A stretch of 64,000 nucleotides of DNA from JAQVEM01 sp964603595 (GCA_964603595.1 CAZRVN010000005.1:62001-126000); one strand, 5' to 3'; shown: positions 25,383 through 35,621, counted from the first letter of the stretch. Numbers and translations: made by a program. Notes: generated from the letters alone by a model not told the origin.

Positions 25383-25808
25383 CTAATTATTTTCTATTTC
25401 ATTGTAATAGAAGATCCTTATATTCTCCCATAAGTCGTAATCCTGGTATTCCTCCTTATAAGACTTACTGACGCTTTCAGTATCTTCTTTTGGCGCATTA
25501 TCTTCTAAAATCACAGAAACATTTGTTTCTTCACCAGTGGTCATATTGAATTGCTTTCTTGCTTCAAGCTCTATGGCTTCTTCTTCATACAAACTTTTTT
25601 CCTGAGCCAGAAGCTCGATATTCTCATTTCTGTACCAGTTTAATCTCTCTTTCAGCTCTACAAGCTCTTCCCTTCTTTCAACAATATCCTTTATCTGGTT
25701 TATTGAGGTCAGGACTGCAACTGCGATAAAAACTAAAAATATGACAATTAAAATGTTTATTTTAGCTTTTCTGGATAACCTGCTAACTATTTTAATGTTA
25801 TTACTCAT
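25383..25808 (-). CDS. FtsB/DivIC-type cell division protein
   Basis: A 141-residue bitopic membrane protein: a basic cytoplasmic N-terminus (SRLSRKAK), one membrane helix (about residues 17-38), then a coiled coil (IKDIVERREELVELKERLNWYRNENIELLAQ) and the family signature LEARKQFNMTTGEETNV. FtsB/DivIC bridges FtsL and FtsQ/DivIB in the divisome. The C-terminal 40 residues are acidic and variable. Upstream of ppx/gppA on the same strand, and part of the conserved block that includes mfd and mazG further along. Confidence 0.9.
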   Translation of the reverse strand: MSNNIKIVSRLSRKAKINILIVIFLVFIAVAVLTSINQIKDIVERREELVELKERLNWYRNENIELLAQEKSLYEEEAIELEARKQFNMTTGEETNVSVILEDNAPKEDTESVSKSYKEEYQDYDLWENIRIFYYNEIENN

Positions 25809-25896
25809 TTTTTTTACTATGTTTTTATTACTTTAGTTGTTTCTACTTTGCCTGATAGTTACATTTTTATCCTGAACTTAGCTTTCTGCCACTAAG

Positions 25897-25912
25897 TATA
25901 ACATATGTTATA
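25897..25912. promoter_or_regulatory. 16-base palindrome between ftsB and trkH
   Basis: TATAACATATGTTATA is a perfect palindrome in the 243-base divergent region between ftsB and the potassium uptake genes. Length and place suit a repressor operator, but it is AT-only at the ends and no partner site was found in the window. Confidence 0.35.
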
Positions 25913-26051
25913 ATAATACCAACCTGTATACATTTTGTTTATATTTTATAAATTTAAACAGAAAAAATAAAGTTGTTGTTTTTAATAGCTAATTTTATTA
26001 AAATATCAAGCTATATATTTATATTATCCTGTAATTCAATTTGAAAATACA

Positions 26052-27395
26052 ATGAAAGATATACCTTTATTCTCCTCTAGAACACAAAACAAAATTGCAA
26101 AACAGGTACTTCTGGGGTTCATCATAGCTATTATACTCGGGTCAATTATCCTTTCAATCCCCCAGATGACAAGTAGTAAAATTAGCTATATAGATGCTGT
26201 TTTTACCTCAACTTCAGCTATCTGCGTCACGGGACTTATAGTCCAGGATACGCCAACATTTTTTACTGACATGGGCAAGATTGTAATACTTATCATGATA
26301 CAGATAGGCGGGCTGGGCATTATGACTGTTGGTTCTATTTTCGGATTAATACTGGGGAGAAGAATACACATTAAGGATAAATTTTACATCAATTCCAGCT
26401 TTGGTTCTAAACATCCTTTCAGCGCAACTAAATTCTTCATGGTAATAGCAGGAACTACCTTTACCATAGAATTTATAGGGTTTATGATAATGACTGCCAT
26501 TTTCCATTTCAAACATCTCTATACGCTTAAAACATCAATGACTTTTAGCCTGTTTCACACAATAAGTGCTTTCAATAACGCAGGTTTTTCTTTATATTCC
26601 AACAGCCTTGAAAGTTTTAGCACAGATATACCGCTCAATCTTGTATTTATGGTATTAATTGTACTGGGAGGAATTGGCTTTCCCGTAATTTCCGAGATAA
26701 TTACTTACAGAAGAATAAGACACCTCTCGCTTTGTGCAAAGGTCGTATTGATAATAACTGCTTCTCTTATACTCACCGGGGCAATTATATTCTTTCTCCT
26801 GGAATTTAATAATACCGGATCAATTGCAGGTAAATCATTATCAACCAAGATTATGGCCAGTTTCTTTCAGTCAATAACAGCCAGGACAGCAGGTTTTAAT
26901 ACCACAGATATAAGTAGGTTAAATCCTGCTACCTTATTCTTTCTTACCATTCTTATGTTTATAGGGGCTTCACCCGGTGGAACTGGTGGCGGTATAAAAA
27001 CAACTACCTTTGCTACAGTGACTACAGCAGGTCTTAGTTCTCTAAGGGGAAGGAACGGGGTTATTCTATTTAAAAGAAAGCTCCCCTCTAATTTAATATA
27101 CAGGGCACTTACGCTTACCATTGCAGCAATTGCATTGATTATAATTTCAACAATCGGTTTGCTGGTATTTGAAGATTTTTCTTTAAAAGAAATTTTCTTT
27201 GAAGTAATATCAGCATTCGGTACAGTAGGACTAACTACGGGGATAACACCAGCACTCTCTATGCCGAGCAAGATAATATTGATACTGACTATGTTTATTG
27301 GTAGAATTGGTATCAGCACTTTATCTGTGGCCATTGCCATAAGAAGTGTTGTGAATAAAATGGAATATCCGGAAGAAACAATAACTATAGGATAA
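26052..27395 (+). CDS. TrkH/KtrB-type potassium uptake membrane subunit
   Basis: A 447-residue potassium translocating subunit with four repeats of two helices around a P-loop. The selectivity-filter regions are seen as FTSTSAICVTGL, FHTISAFNNAGFSLY, QSITARTAGFNTTD and ISAFGTVGLTTG, each with the key Gly. SPGGTGGGIKTTT forms the gating loop of KtrB/TrkH. The length is that of KtrB. It is followed after four bases by its regulatory RCK subunit, so the two form one Ktr/Trk system that takes up K+ with Na+ or H+. Confidence 0.94.
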   Translation: MKDIPLFSSRTQNKIAKQVLLGFIIAIILGSIILSIPQMTSSKISYIDAVFTSTSAICVTGLIVQDTPTFFTDMGKIVILIMIQIGGLGIMTVGSIFGLILGRRIHIKDKFYINSSFGSKHPFSATKFFMVIAGTTFTIEFIGFMIMTAIFHFKHLYTLKTSMTFSLFHTISAFNNAGFSLYSNSLESFSTDIPLNLVFMVLIVLGGIGFPVISEIITYRRIRHLSLCAKVVLIITASLILTGAIIFFLLEFNNTGSIAGKSLSTKIMASFFQSITARTAGFNTTDISRLNPATLFFLTILMFIGASPGGTGGGIKTTTFATVTTAGLSSLRGRNGVILFKRKLPSNLIYRALTLTIAAIALIIISTIGLLVFEDFSLKEIFFEVISAFGTVGLTTGITPALSMPSKIILILTMFIGRIGISTLSVAIAIRSVVNKMEYPEETITIG

Positions 27396-27399
27396 TAAA

Positions 27400-28062
27400 A
27401 TGAAAAAACAATTTTTAGTAATAGGATTGGGAAGATTTGGAGCAAGTGTTGCCTGGACACTTACCGAGGCAGGACACAGTGTCGTTGGTCTGGATCAGTC
27501 TGAAGAAAGAATCCAGAGAGTTTCCGAGCAAATAGCAGACGTAATAAAATGCGATGCTACAGATGCAGATATACTTGAATCCATGGGTATCTCTGATTAT
27601 GAAGCAGTTATCGTTTGCATCGGTGAGAAATATATACAGAATTCAATACTGGTAACCCTTCTACTTAAAGAAAAAGGAGCTAAAAAGATAATTGCAAAAG
27701 CAGGAACAAAAACACAGGGACGGGTTCTTTCAAAAGTCGGCGCAGATATTATAGCTTATCCGGAAAAAGACATGGGAGAGAGAGTTGCAAAAAGCCTTGT
27801 AAGCTCCAACATTATTGATTTCTTAAGAGTTAGTCCGGATGTAAGTATAATTGAAATACCAACACCGGAAATGCTGGTAGGAAAAAATTTGATAGAGCTC
27901 GGCTTAAGAAAAAAATATGGAGTAACTATAATCAGTTTAAAGAACAAAAAAAACGAAATCATGGCTCCTCCGGACATTAACTATAAATTCCAGAAAGATG
28001 ACGTCCTTACATTAATCGGGGAGGATAAGCTTCTAAAGAAGCTTAGATTTACTGAGGCCTAA
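27400..28062 (+). CDS. TrkA/KtrA-type potassium uptake regulatory subunit
   Basis: A 220-residue cytoplasmic RCK protein. The RCK-N Rossmann domain starts FLVIGLGRFGASVAWTL (GxGxxG) and binds NAD(H) or ATP/ADP; GADIIAYPEKDMGERVAKSL connects to the RCK-C domain (about residues 140-220; MLVGKNLIELGLRKKYGVTIISL), which in Gram-positive KtrA binds c-di-AMP. One RCK-N/RCK-C pair is the KtrA layout; TrkA has two. It gates the membrane subunit encoded four bases upstream. Convergent with pyruvate kinase. Confidence 0.93.
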   Translation: MKKQFLVIGLGRFGASVAWTLTEAGHSVVGLDQSEERIQRVSEQIADVIKCDATDADILESMGISDYEAVIVCIGEKYIQNSILVTLLLKEKGAKKIIAKAGTKTQGRVLSKVGADIIAYPEKDMGERVAKSLVSSNIIDFLRVSPDVSIIEIPTPEMLVGKNLIELGLRKKYGVTIISLKNKKNEIMAPPDINYKFQKDDVLTLIGEDKLLKKLRFTEA

Positions 28063-28108
28063 ATATTATTAAACAATAGCTATCATCCAGATAGACTTAA
28101 TTTATAAC

Positions 28109-29572
28109 TTATTTAACTTCTCTGACATTTATAAGATTTGTACTGCCTGGTTTATTCACCAGAACACCGGCTGTAATGACAACTCTATCTCCCGGACTTA
28201 TATATTTAAGTTTTTTAGGAGCATTTATAGATTCATCAATCATTATATCAATGTTCTCAGCATGCCTGGTCTTAACCGGAATCACTCCCCAGCTAATCAT
28301 CAGCTGCCTTACTACCCAGTCATTGGAGCTTGCTCCTATTATCATGCTCCTTGGCTTGTTTTTAGAAACCTGCCTTGCAGTATGCCCCGACTCGGTAGAA
28401 GAAATAATGGCTTTCGCGTTCAGTATTGTGGCAACTTCAACAGATGCAAAACTTATCGCGGCCGTAATAGCATTATTACAAATACCCAATTTTTTCTTCT
28501 CAATATAGCTTTTACGTAATAACAAATCATAATCCAGGGAAATTTCAGTTTTATTTATTATTTTAACCATCATTTCCAGAGACTCCAGAGGATACTTGCC
28601 TACAGCAGTTTCTCCAGAAAGCATAACAGCATCTGAGCCATCTATAATTGCATTGGCCACATCACTTACTTCAGCTCTGGTTGGCCTGGGATTTCTTATC
28701 ATGGAATCAAGCATCTGTGTAGCTGTTATTACCGGCTTCCCTGACATATTGGCTTTACTTATAAACTCTTTCTGGAGATGCGGAATATCTTCAGCATCAA
28801 TCTCAATACCCAGATCCCCCCTAGCTACCATAATAGCATCTGCTGATCTTAATATATCATCAAAATTATCAACTGCTTCATGCTTTTCAATTTTAGCTAT
28901 AACCATTGCATTACCATTCTTTTTACTTATCATTTTCTTAACTTTTTCTACATCGCGGGAATCCCTGACAAAAGACTGGGCTATAAAATCCACACCGAGC
29001 TCCAGCCCCAGGTTAAGGAATTTTATATCCTTTTTAGTAACCGAATTTATACTTATTGTTACTCCGGGTAAATTAATACCTTTATATGACCCGAGTAATC
29101 CTCCGGTTATAACTTCACAGACAGCAAACTTTTTAGCTTTATTGACTTCCAGCACCCTGCATTCAATAAGGCCATCATCAATAAAAATAGGTGTACCTTT
29201 TTTGATATCTTCTGTGAACATTCCGTAGGTAACACTAATTATAATGTTATCACCGGAGTAATCTAAATCACTTTCATTCTCTGCAGTAAAAATAACTTTT
29301 TGCTTCTTATACAGGCTTATTTTATCTTTTAGCTGGCCGATTCTAATTTTTGGCCCCTGTAGGTCCAGTATTATTGCTGTATTTTTGTTAAATTCTTTTG
29401 AAATTTTTCTTATTTTCTCAACCAGTTCAATAACTTCATCTGAATTACTATGTGAAGTATTGATTCGGGCTATGTCCATCCCACCTTTTATCATCTTTTT
29501 TAAGGTCGCCTCATTTTTAGTTGCAGGGCCAACGGTACAGATTATTTTGGTTTTTCTCATGGTAGTTTTCAT
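28109..29572 (-). CDS. pyk: Pyruvate kinase
   Basis: A 487-residue enzyme converting phosphoenolpyruvate and ADP to pyruvate and ATP in glycolysis. Motifs: TKIICTVGPAT at the start, ARINTSHSN, ILDLQGPKIRIG, the signature MVARGDLGIEI and ATQMLDSMI, with a C-terminal allosteric domain ending GSTNLINVREV. The second ATG (codon 5, MRKTKIICT) matches the usual family start and may be the real one. It follows mazG on the same strand with a gap of only a few bases and may be cotranscribed with it. The C-terminal PEP-utiliser domain of Bacillus type is absent. Confidence 0.96.
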   Translation of the reverse strand: MKTTMRKTKIICTVGPATKNEATLKKMIKGGMDIARINTSHSNSDEVIELVEKIRKISKEFNKNTAIILDLQGPKIRIGQLKDKISLYKKQKVIFTAENESDLDYSGDNIIISVTYGMFTEDIKKGTPIFIDDGLIECRVLEVNKAKKFAVCEVITGGLLGSYKGINLPGVTISINSVTKKDIKFLNLGLELGVDFIAQSFVRDSRDVEKVKKMISKKNGNAMVIAKIEKHEAVDNFDDILRSADAIMVARGDLGIEIDAEDIPHLQKEFISKANMSGKPVITATQMLDSMIRNPRPTRAEVSDVANAIIDGSDAVMLSGETAVGKYPLESLEMMVKIINKTEISLDYDLLLRKSYIEKKKLGICNNAITAAISFASVEVATILNAKAIISSTESGHTARQVSKNKPRSMIIGASSNDWVVRQLMISWGVIPVKTRHAENIDIMIDESINAPKKLKYISPGDRVVITAGVLVNKPGSTNLINVREVK

Positions 29573-29580
29573 GATATTTC

Positions 29581-30420
29581 TTATGAAAGTTTACTCTTCG
29601 CAAGTTCCCATAGCTTATCTTTTTCTTCCAGGGGTAATTCTTTAAAATTTAAGTTATTTTCTTCCGCGTGCTTTTCCATAAAATCAAATCTTTTTATAAA
29701 TTTTTTACTGGATTCATGCAGGCTTTCTTCGCAATCTATCCCTGTATGTCTTGCAAAATTTACTATAGTGAAAAGAATATCCCCAATTTCATCGGAAATA
29801 CGATTCTTGCTTTCCTTACTTATCTCTTTTTTTAACTCAGCCAGCTCCTCCTCTATCTTTTCAAATACACCGGCTGTATTATCCCAGTCAAACCCCAGTC
29901 TTGAAGCTCTGTTCTGTATTTCATAAGCAAAATGCAGTGAAGGCAGTGATTTTGGAATCCCGCTAAATATAGAATCGGATTTTTCAACTTTTTTCTTTCT
30001 TTCCTTCTTTTTAATTTCTTCCCAGTTTTCCAGTATCTCCCTGCTGTCCTTTACAACAGCTCCCCCAAATACATGCGGGTGCCTCCTCACCAGCTTACTT
30101 ATAATTCCACGCAAAACTTCCCTTATATCAAATTCATTGGTTTCAGCTGCAATCTGGCTATGAAAAACCACCTGAAGAAGCAGATCGCCTAATTCCTCTT
30201 TTAATCCGTTAGAGTCATCACTGTCTATGCTTTCAACAGCTTCGTAAGTTTCTTCTATCAGGTTTTTTTTAATGCTTTTATGATTTTGCTCCCTGTCCCA
30301 CATGCATCCACCAGGAGACCTGAGCTTTATCATTATATCCAGCAGGATAGAAAAAAGTTTGCTGCTATCATCTATTTTATCTATATTTTTAATATCATCA
30401 CTGCTTAATTGAGGTTTCAT
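29581..30420 (-). CDS. mazG: MazG family nucleoside triphosphate pyrophosphohydrolase
   Basis: A 279-residue cytoplasmic enzyme that hydrolyses (d)NTPs to NMP and pyrophosphate, clearing abnormal nucleotides. Two all-alpha MazG domains are seen: the first has MWDREQNHKSIKKNLIEETYE and LKEELGDLLLQVVFHSQIA (the EExxE...ExxD Mg2+ motif), the second GVFEKIEEELAELKKEI and ISDEIGDILFTIVNFARH. The length is that of E. coli MazG. The ATG overlaps the stop of the upstream parvulin lipoprotein, so they are coupled. The link with mfd is conserved in both Firmicutes and Actinobacteria. Confidence 0.94.
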   Translation of the reverse strand: MKPQLSSDDIKNIDKIDDSSKLFSILLDIMIKLRSPGGCMWDREQNHKSIKKNLIEETYEAVESIDSDDSNGLKEELGDLLLQVVFHSQIAAETNEFDIREVLRGIISKLVRRHPHVFGGAVVKDSREILENWEEIKKKERKKKVEKSDSIFSGIPKSLPSLHFAYEIQNRASRLGFDWDNTAGVFEKIEEELAELKKEISKESKNRISDEIGDILFTIVNFARHTGIDCEESLHESSKKFIKRFDFMEKHAEENNLNFKELPLEEKDKLWELAKSKLS

Positions 30421-31436
30421 TCGCTTTCTTCTCCAGCACTGCTGTTACCCAGCGTACCTTCAATATCATCAGAATATTCAATATCAGCATTATCTATTAA
30501 AGAGTAAATAAAGTTTTCCCATTCAGCTCCTTTATATGTACTTAAAAGAAATTCTTTTATTGATTCCTCAACCTCGCCAAATTCCTGAATATATTCTTCC
30601 TTGTAATCATAGGCCTTTATAATATGAAATCCGTATTCCGTTTCCACAATACCGCTCACTTCACTCTCATCAAGAGAAAATAATGCATCATTAAATTCTT
30701 CAACCATCTGGCCCTCGCTTACATAACCCAGATTTCCACCATCTTCAGCAGTGCTTGTATCATCAGAATACTCCCTGGCCAGGTCTTCAAAATTTTCGCC
30801 TTCTTCTAATTTTTGTTCTATCATCTTTATTTTTTCCCTGGCTTCACTCCTGCCTTCTTCACTTTCACTTTCTCCAGAATCAGCATTTTTCCATGGAAAA
30901 ATGGCCAGGATATGCGCGGCCTCTACACTGGCTGGAATCAAAAAACTAGTATCTTTATTTTCTTCATAATATTGTCTTACTTCAGTATCATTTACACTAA
31001 CGCCTTCAGTCACTTTATCATAAACCTTATTGCCCATTAACCGGCTTCTGATTTCATTTGTAAGGAATTCCCTATCCATGCCCCATCCTTTCAGGGCTTC
31101 TTCAAATTCCTCCTCTGACTCATATCCCGCAATAATTGATTGTATTGATTCGTCAATTTCCTCATCAGTTACAGTTATATTATTTTCTTCAGCATATCTT
31201 TCAATTAACTTTATAACAATTAATGAATCAATAATATCTGCTTCTAGCTCTTTCAATTGCTCTTCACCCAAATACATCTCGCCAGTTTCATCCTGACTTT
31301 TCATAACATCAACATAAGCATCCACTTCTTTTTGACTTATTTTCATCCTGTCCACCGTGGCTACCGTTTTACTGCAACCTGCAAAGAGTAAGGCAATAAT
31401 AAATAATATAGAAAGAAATATAATACTCCGCTTCAA
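30417..31436 (-). CDS. SurA/PrsA-like parvulin lipoprotein
   Basis: A 339-residue surface lipoprotein with lipobox FAGC (Cys21), an N-terminal SurA-type chaperone region (TVDRMKISQKEVDAYVD to about residue 165) and one parvulin peptidyl-prolyl isomerase domain (VEAAHILA to EYGFHIIKAYD, about 170-290). The parvulin segment FEDLAREYSDDTSTAEDGGNLGY is typical. It would aid folding of exported proteins outside the membrane. It lies between mfd and mazG, the place where Actinobacteria such as Mycobacterium carry a lipoprotein gene. Glu/Ser-rich insert (SGESESEEGRSE) in the isomerase domain. Confidence 0.9.
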   Translation of the reverse strand: MKRSIIFLSILFIIALLFAGCSKTVATVDRMKISQKEVDAYVDVMKSQDETGEMYLGEEQLKELEADIIDSLIVIKLIERYAEENNITVTDEEIDESIQSIIAGYESEEEFEEALKGWGMDREFLTNEIRSRLMGNKVYDKVTEGVSVNDTEVRQYYEENKDTSFLIPASVEAAHILAIFPWKNADSGESESEEGRSEAREKIKMIEQKLEEGENFEDLAREYSDDTSTAEDGGNLGYVSEGQMVEEFNDALFSLDESEVSGIVETEYGFHIIKAYDYKEEYIQEFGEVEESIKEFLLSTYKGAEWENFIYSLIDNADIEYSDDIEGTLGNSSAGEESE

Positions 31437-31464
31437 GCTTAACCTTCCTCCTTTATAATAAATA

Positions 31465-34400
31465 TTACATAAAGCTTATTATACCATTTAGGTTGCTTAA
31501 GACTAAATCTAAATTAATGTTTTTGTCAACTTTTTTTATTGTCACTGTTTTAAGAGCCGGTTCGTACAATAAATTGCTATTTTTCCCAGTCATTTCCCTG
31601 GCTTTACTCAAACTCATATTTACTTTCTTAAGATAAATACCCTTATCCTCTGAGAATGTAATCTTTTCTATCCCTGATTTCTTCATCAAATACTTTATCC
31701 TGGAAATATTTACAAGATTATCAACAACCGGGAGTAAATCCTTATATCTCAAGACCATTTCCTTTTTAATTTTATCTATCTCGTCAAGACTTTTAGCATT
31801 TCCCAGAATTTTATAAATATTTATTCTATCATCTTCATTTCCAATATAACTTCTCGGAATGTATGCGCTTACCGGAAGTTCAATCTGCACATCTATATCA
31901 TCTTCAATTTCTCTGCCTTTAAGCTTGCCTATCTCTTCCCTTATTATCTGGCAGTACATATCAAATCCGACACTGTTTATATGACCGTGCTGCCTTGGTC
32001 CAAGTATCTCGCCTGCTCCTCTTATCTCAAGGTCTCTCATTGCTATATTATAACCTGAACCCAGCTCGGTATATTCAGTTAGTGTTTTAAGTCTCTGAAA
32101 CGCCTGAAAATTCATACTCTTCCTGCCGGGATAGAAAAAATAAGCATATGCTATTTCAGATGACCTGCCCACTCTCCCCCTTAACTGGTATAGCTGTGAC
32201 AGTCCGAAAAGATGAGAATTTTCAACAATAAGCGTATTTACATTTTCAATATCCATTCCGGACTCTATTATAGAGGTGGTAAGCAATATATCATATTTTT
32301 TATCTATAAAGTCCCTCATCACCTTTTCTATCTTGCCTCCTTCCATCTGCCCGTGTGTCAGCGCAATTTTAGCCCGGGGAAGTACCTTCTGAAGCTGGAC
32401 CTTTTTATTTTCTATACCGGATATCCTATTATAGACATAATATATTTGCCCTCCCCTGGCTAATTCCCTTTCCAGAGCTATCTTTATAACACTATAATCA
32501 GTTTCGCCTACAAAAGTTTTTACAGGGCTCCTTCCTTCCGGATAGGTTTCTATCAGTACCATATCCCTTACCCCGGCAAGAGACATGTATAGAGTCCTTG
32601 GGATAGGTGTCGCACTTAAAGTCAACACATCAACCTCTGTTTTTAATAACTTTATCTTTTCCTTACTATTAACCCCGAATCTCTGTTCCTCGTCTATGAT
32701 TATCAGACCAAGATCCCTGGGCTTTAAATCCTCCTGTAAAATACGGTGTGTTCCGATAATCATATCTACTTTACCTTCACTAAAATCCTTTATTATTTCT
32801 TTTTGCTCTTTTCTGGTTTTAAACCTGCTTAATACCTCCAGAATAACAGGATAATTTTTATATCTCTGGCTGAAGTTGTAATAATGCTGGTCAGCAAGAA
32901 TCGTAGTCGGAACCAGCAATAATACCTGTTTTCCACTCTCTATTGCTTTAAAAGCTGCTCTTATCGCTACTTCTGTCTTTCCAAATCCCACATCTCCGAT
33001 CACCAGAATATCCATGGGCTCTTGTTTGCTCATGACATCTTTAACATAATTTATTGCTTTAATCTGGTCAGGGGTTTCCCTGAATGGGAATAAATCTTCT
33101 ATTTCCCTCTGCCAGGGGCTATCTTCAGGAAAAGCATACCCGCTGGCAGAATTTCTTTTTGCATATAACGTGGCGAGATCAACGGCAAGCTTCCCTACGG
33201 ATTTTCTTACTCTTTTTTTAATACCCTCCCATTGCCTGGAAGTAAGCGAGGTTATTACCGGGTTCTTTGAACCAATATATCTACTAATACGGTCGGCCTG
33301 CCAGGTAGGGACATATAACTTATCATTTCCGGCATACTCTATTAAAAAATACTCCCTTTTACATCCCTCAAGCTGTTTTGAAACAATATCAATATATCTG
33401 CCTATCCCATGGGCTTTGTGAACTATATATTCCCCGGGTTTGAAATATCCCGGTTCTCGCCCGGCAAGAATCCCTCCTCCCGGAACCTGCTGCTTTATCT
33501 GTTCATAAATATCAAGCTCACCGTATAATGATATTTCCCTGGAACTGAAACCTCTGTAAAGACGTGTTTCCAATATATTTATAACACCTGACTTAAACAA
33601 ATCATATTTAAAATCCTTTTTAGTCTTTACATGACTGCAGGAAACAGCATTATTTAATAAAATTTCTTCTATTTTTTTCACTCTTTCTTTTGAACTTATG
33701 GATATAATAACTTTCCTGGCACTCTTTAAGTCATTTTTAACATTACGTATAAATTCTCTGGAACTGCCGTAGCTCTTTTTCTGCCTGTTTATCTTACTCA
33801 AGCTAAACTTATCCTTGTTTGAATTACGTTCTCTGTTAGACACTATATTTAATTTCCGGAAATAATCACTCCTTTCAAGAAAATTTTTTTTGACAAGATA
33901 AAATTCTTCTAAAGCTCTGCTATTATTTACAATGATATCTTTATCTCTCTCAAAAATTTTTTTAAGGATATCTATATCACTTTTTATTTTTAGATAAATT
34001 TCTTCCGGATCACAGAATATAATAGAGAAATTTCGGACTTCTTCTTTTAACAAATCAATAAAGGATATGGTCCCGCCAGCCGGTTTACTGCTGCCATTTC
34101 CTTTAATTTCCCATGGATTTATACTGGGGAAAATAAATTTACTTTTTAAATTTTTTACAGGCTTCTGATTTTTAATATCATAAATAAATATTTTTTCTAC
34201 TTCATCTTCAATAAAATCAATTTTTACAGGATATTCACATGTCACATCAAATACATCAATGACCTCACCCTTTACACTATATTCTCCACGGTCATAAACT
34301 TTATCCACCCTCTCATAACCGGTGCCGGCAAGCTCTTTTATTAATTTATCCCTGCCGTATTCAATACCAGCAGATATTTTAATATTTTTTTTTATTTCAC

Positions 34401-34836
34401 TAATTTTTAAAGCAGGTAGCATGTTAAGCAAAGAATTACTGGTAGCTATTATTAAGAACTTTTTATTTGATCTATCATCATCCAGTAAATCCCTAATAAC
34501 TTTCAGTCTCCCTACAAGATTTTCTGAAGGGGTAACCTTATTTTTATAAAAAATATTGTTTCCCAGACTGGGGAACCTTGATACTTTCACCCGGGGAATA
34601 ATACATTTTATTTCCTGCTCTAGCTCAATGGCACTTTCCAGTGTTGATGTAACTACCAGGAGAGGAAGATTAAAAAAACTGTAGAAAGCACTTATCGCAA
34701 AAGGCCAGATATTTTCATCAGCAATTAATGTAGAGGATTTTGTACTTCCATCCTTTCCCTTGCTGCTATTTGCCTTTTCATATTCTTTTATAAACTTCTG
34801 CCACTGCTCTTCTAATGAAAAAATTTCTAAAAACAT
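31465..34836 (-). CDS. mfd: Transcription-repair coupling factor Mfd
   Basis: A 1123-residue DNA translocase that removes stalled RNA polymerase and recruits UvrA. In order: UvrB-like domains 1-3 (to about residue 340), the CarD-like RNA polymerase interaction domain (YFKPGEYIVHKAHGIGRYID near 470), the RecG-like motor with Walker A IGDVGFGKTEVAIRAA, DEEQRFG and TATPIPRTLYMSL, motif VI LYQLRGRVGRS, and the C-terminal TRCF domain (VQIELPVSAYIPRSYI onwards). Length and domains are complete. In the same direction as pth and the parvulin gene, with a 227-base gap from pth, so it may have its own promoter. Confidence 0.97.
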   Translation of the reverse strand: MFLEIFSLEEQWQKFIKEYEKANSSKGKDGSTKSSTLIADENIWPFAISAFYSFFNLPLLVVTSTLESAIELEQEIKCIIPRVKVSRFPSLGNNIFYKNKVTPSENLVGRLKVIRDLLDDDRSNKKFLIIATSNSLLNMLPALKISEIKKNIKISAGIEYGRDKLIKELAGTGYERVDKVYDRGEYSVKGEVIDVFDVTCEYPVKIDFIEDEVEKIFIYDIKNQKPVKNLKSKFIFPSINPWEIKGNGSSKPAGGTISFIDLLKEEVRNFSIIFCDPEEIYLKIKSDIDILKKIFERDKDIIVNNSRALEEFYLVKKNFLERSDYFRKLNIVSNRERNSNKDKFSLSKINRQKKSYGSSREFIRNVKNDLKSARKVIISISSKERVKKIEEILLNNAVSCSHVKTKKDFKYDLFKSGVINILETRLYRGFSSREISLYGELDIYEQIKQQVPGGGILAGREPGYFKPGEYIVHKAHGIGRYIDIVSKQLEGCKREYFLIEYAGNDKLYVPTWQADRISRYIGSKNPVITSLTSRQWEGIKKRVRKSVGKLAVDLATLYAKRNSASGYAFPEDSPWQREIEDLFPFRETPDQIKAINYVKDVMSKQEPMDILVIGDVGFGKTEVAIRAAFKAIESGKQVLLLVPTTILADQHYYNFSQRYKNYPVILEVLSRFKTRKEQKEIIKDFSEGKVDMIIGTHRILQEDLKPRDLGLIIIDEEQRFGVNSKEKIKLLKTEVDVLTLSATPIPRTLYMSLAGVRDMVLIETYPEGRSPVKTFVGETDYSVIKIALERELARGGQIYYVYNRISGIENKKVQLQKVLPRAKIALTHGQMEGGKIEKVMRDFIDKKYDILLTTSIIESGMDIENVNTLIVENSHLFGLSQLYQLRGRVGRSSEIAYAYFFYPGRKSMNFQAFQRLKTLTEYTELGSGYNIAMRDLEIRGAGEILGPRQHGHINSVGFDMYCQIIREEIGKLKGREIEDDIDVQIELPVSAYIPRSYIGNEDDRINIYKILGNAKSLDEIDKIKKEMVLRYKDLLPVVDNLVNISRIKYLMKKSGIEKITFSEDKGIYLKKVNMSLSKAREMTGKNSNLLYEPALKTVTIKKVDKNINLDLVLSNLNGIISFM

Positions 34837-34935
34837 TTTTATCCCCGATATTTAAATCCACTTACCGGATTGATTATATAAAAAAGGAACCATAATTTCT
34901 TACTGCTTCAAGGATTTGCCACTCTAAAAGATGAT

Positions 34936-34962
34936 ATTATACTTTTATTAAAAAAGTATAAT
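34936..34962. repeat. AT-rich hairpin between pth and mfd
   Basis: An 11-base-pair perfect inverted repeat (34936-34946 and 34952-34962) in the 227-base gap downstream of pth. With so few GC pairs it is a weak terminator candidate. Confidence 0.4.
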
Positions 34963-35063
34963 TTTTATTGATTTTTGATTGAAAAAATTTAGACAGGCAC
35001 ACTTTGCAAAAAAATAAATTCTATTTATTGAGGGCAACGGTAAAAATAAATAAAAAACTTAAA

Positions 35064-35621
35064 TCAGTTATATTTATTCATAGCATGCTGGATACCCCCG
35101 GTAATGTAATCCTCTATAATATCTACTGACCTCTCAATCCCAACCTCAACTTCTTCCTTTTCTTTCCTGCCAAATTCCTTAAGCACATAATCCGAAGCAT
35201 CCTGCCTTCCGGTAGGCCTACCTACTCCAAACCGCAATCTATCAAAATCATAACTTCCCAGACTTGTTGCTATAGATTCCAGACCTTTATGACCGGCTGT
35301 ACTTCCACCCTTCTTAAGAGTAATTTCTCCAAAATTTATATCAATATCATCATGTATTATCAGCATTGAGCTTATCTGGTCTCCATAATAACTCGAGCAT
35401 AAAGCTACTGCTTCGCCACTTTTATTCATAAACATCTGCGGCTTTAGGATTATTATCTCATGATTACTGTAGTAGGATTCAAGAACTGCAGACATAAATT
35501 TCCGGTAACAGCTCTTTTTCTCAAGGCTGTCAACAAACTTGTCAACTATTCTAAAACCAATATTATGTCTGGTAAATTCATAATTTTTACCGGGATTGCC
35601 AAGGCCAACAATTAAAATCAT
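35064..35621 (-). CDS. pth: Peptidyl-tRNA hydrolase
   Basis: A 185-residue bacterial-type Pth that frees tRNA from stalled peptidyl-tRNA. Motifs: VGLGNPGKNYEFTRHNIGF with catalytic His19, KPQMFMNKSGEAV with the binding Asn, IHDDIDINFGEITLKKGGSTAGHKGL with the catalytic Asp, and RLRFGVGRP. Full length. It starts five bases after the stop of the L25 gene and belongs to the glmU-prs-rplY-pth series. Confidence 0.97.
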   Translation of the reverse strand: MILIVGLGNPGKNYEFTRHNIGFRIVDKFVDSLEKKSCYRKFMSAVLESYYSNHEIIILKPQMFMNKSGEAVALCSSYYGDQISSMLIIHDDIDINFGEITLKKGGSTAGHKGLESIATSLGSYDFDRLRFGVGRPTGRQDASDYVLKEFGRKEKEEVEVGIERSVDIIEDYITGGIQHAMNKYN

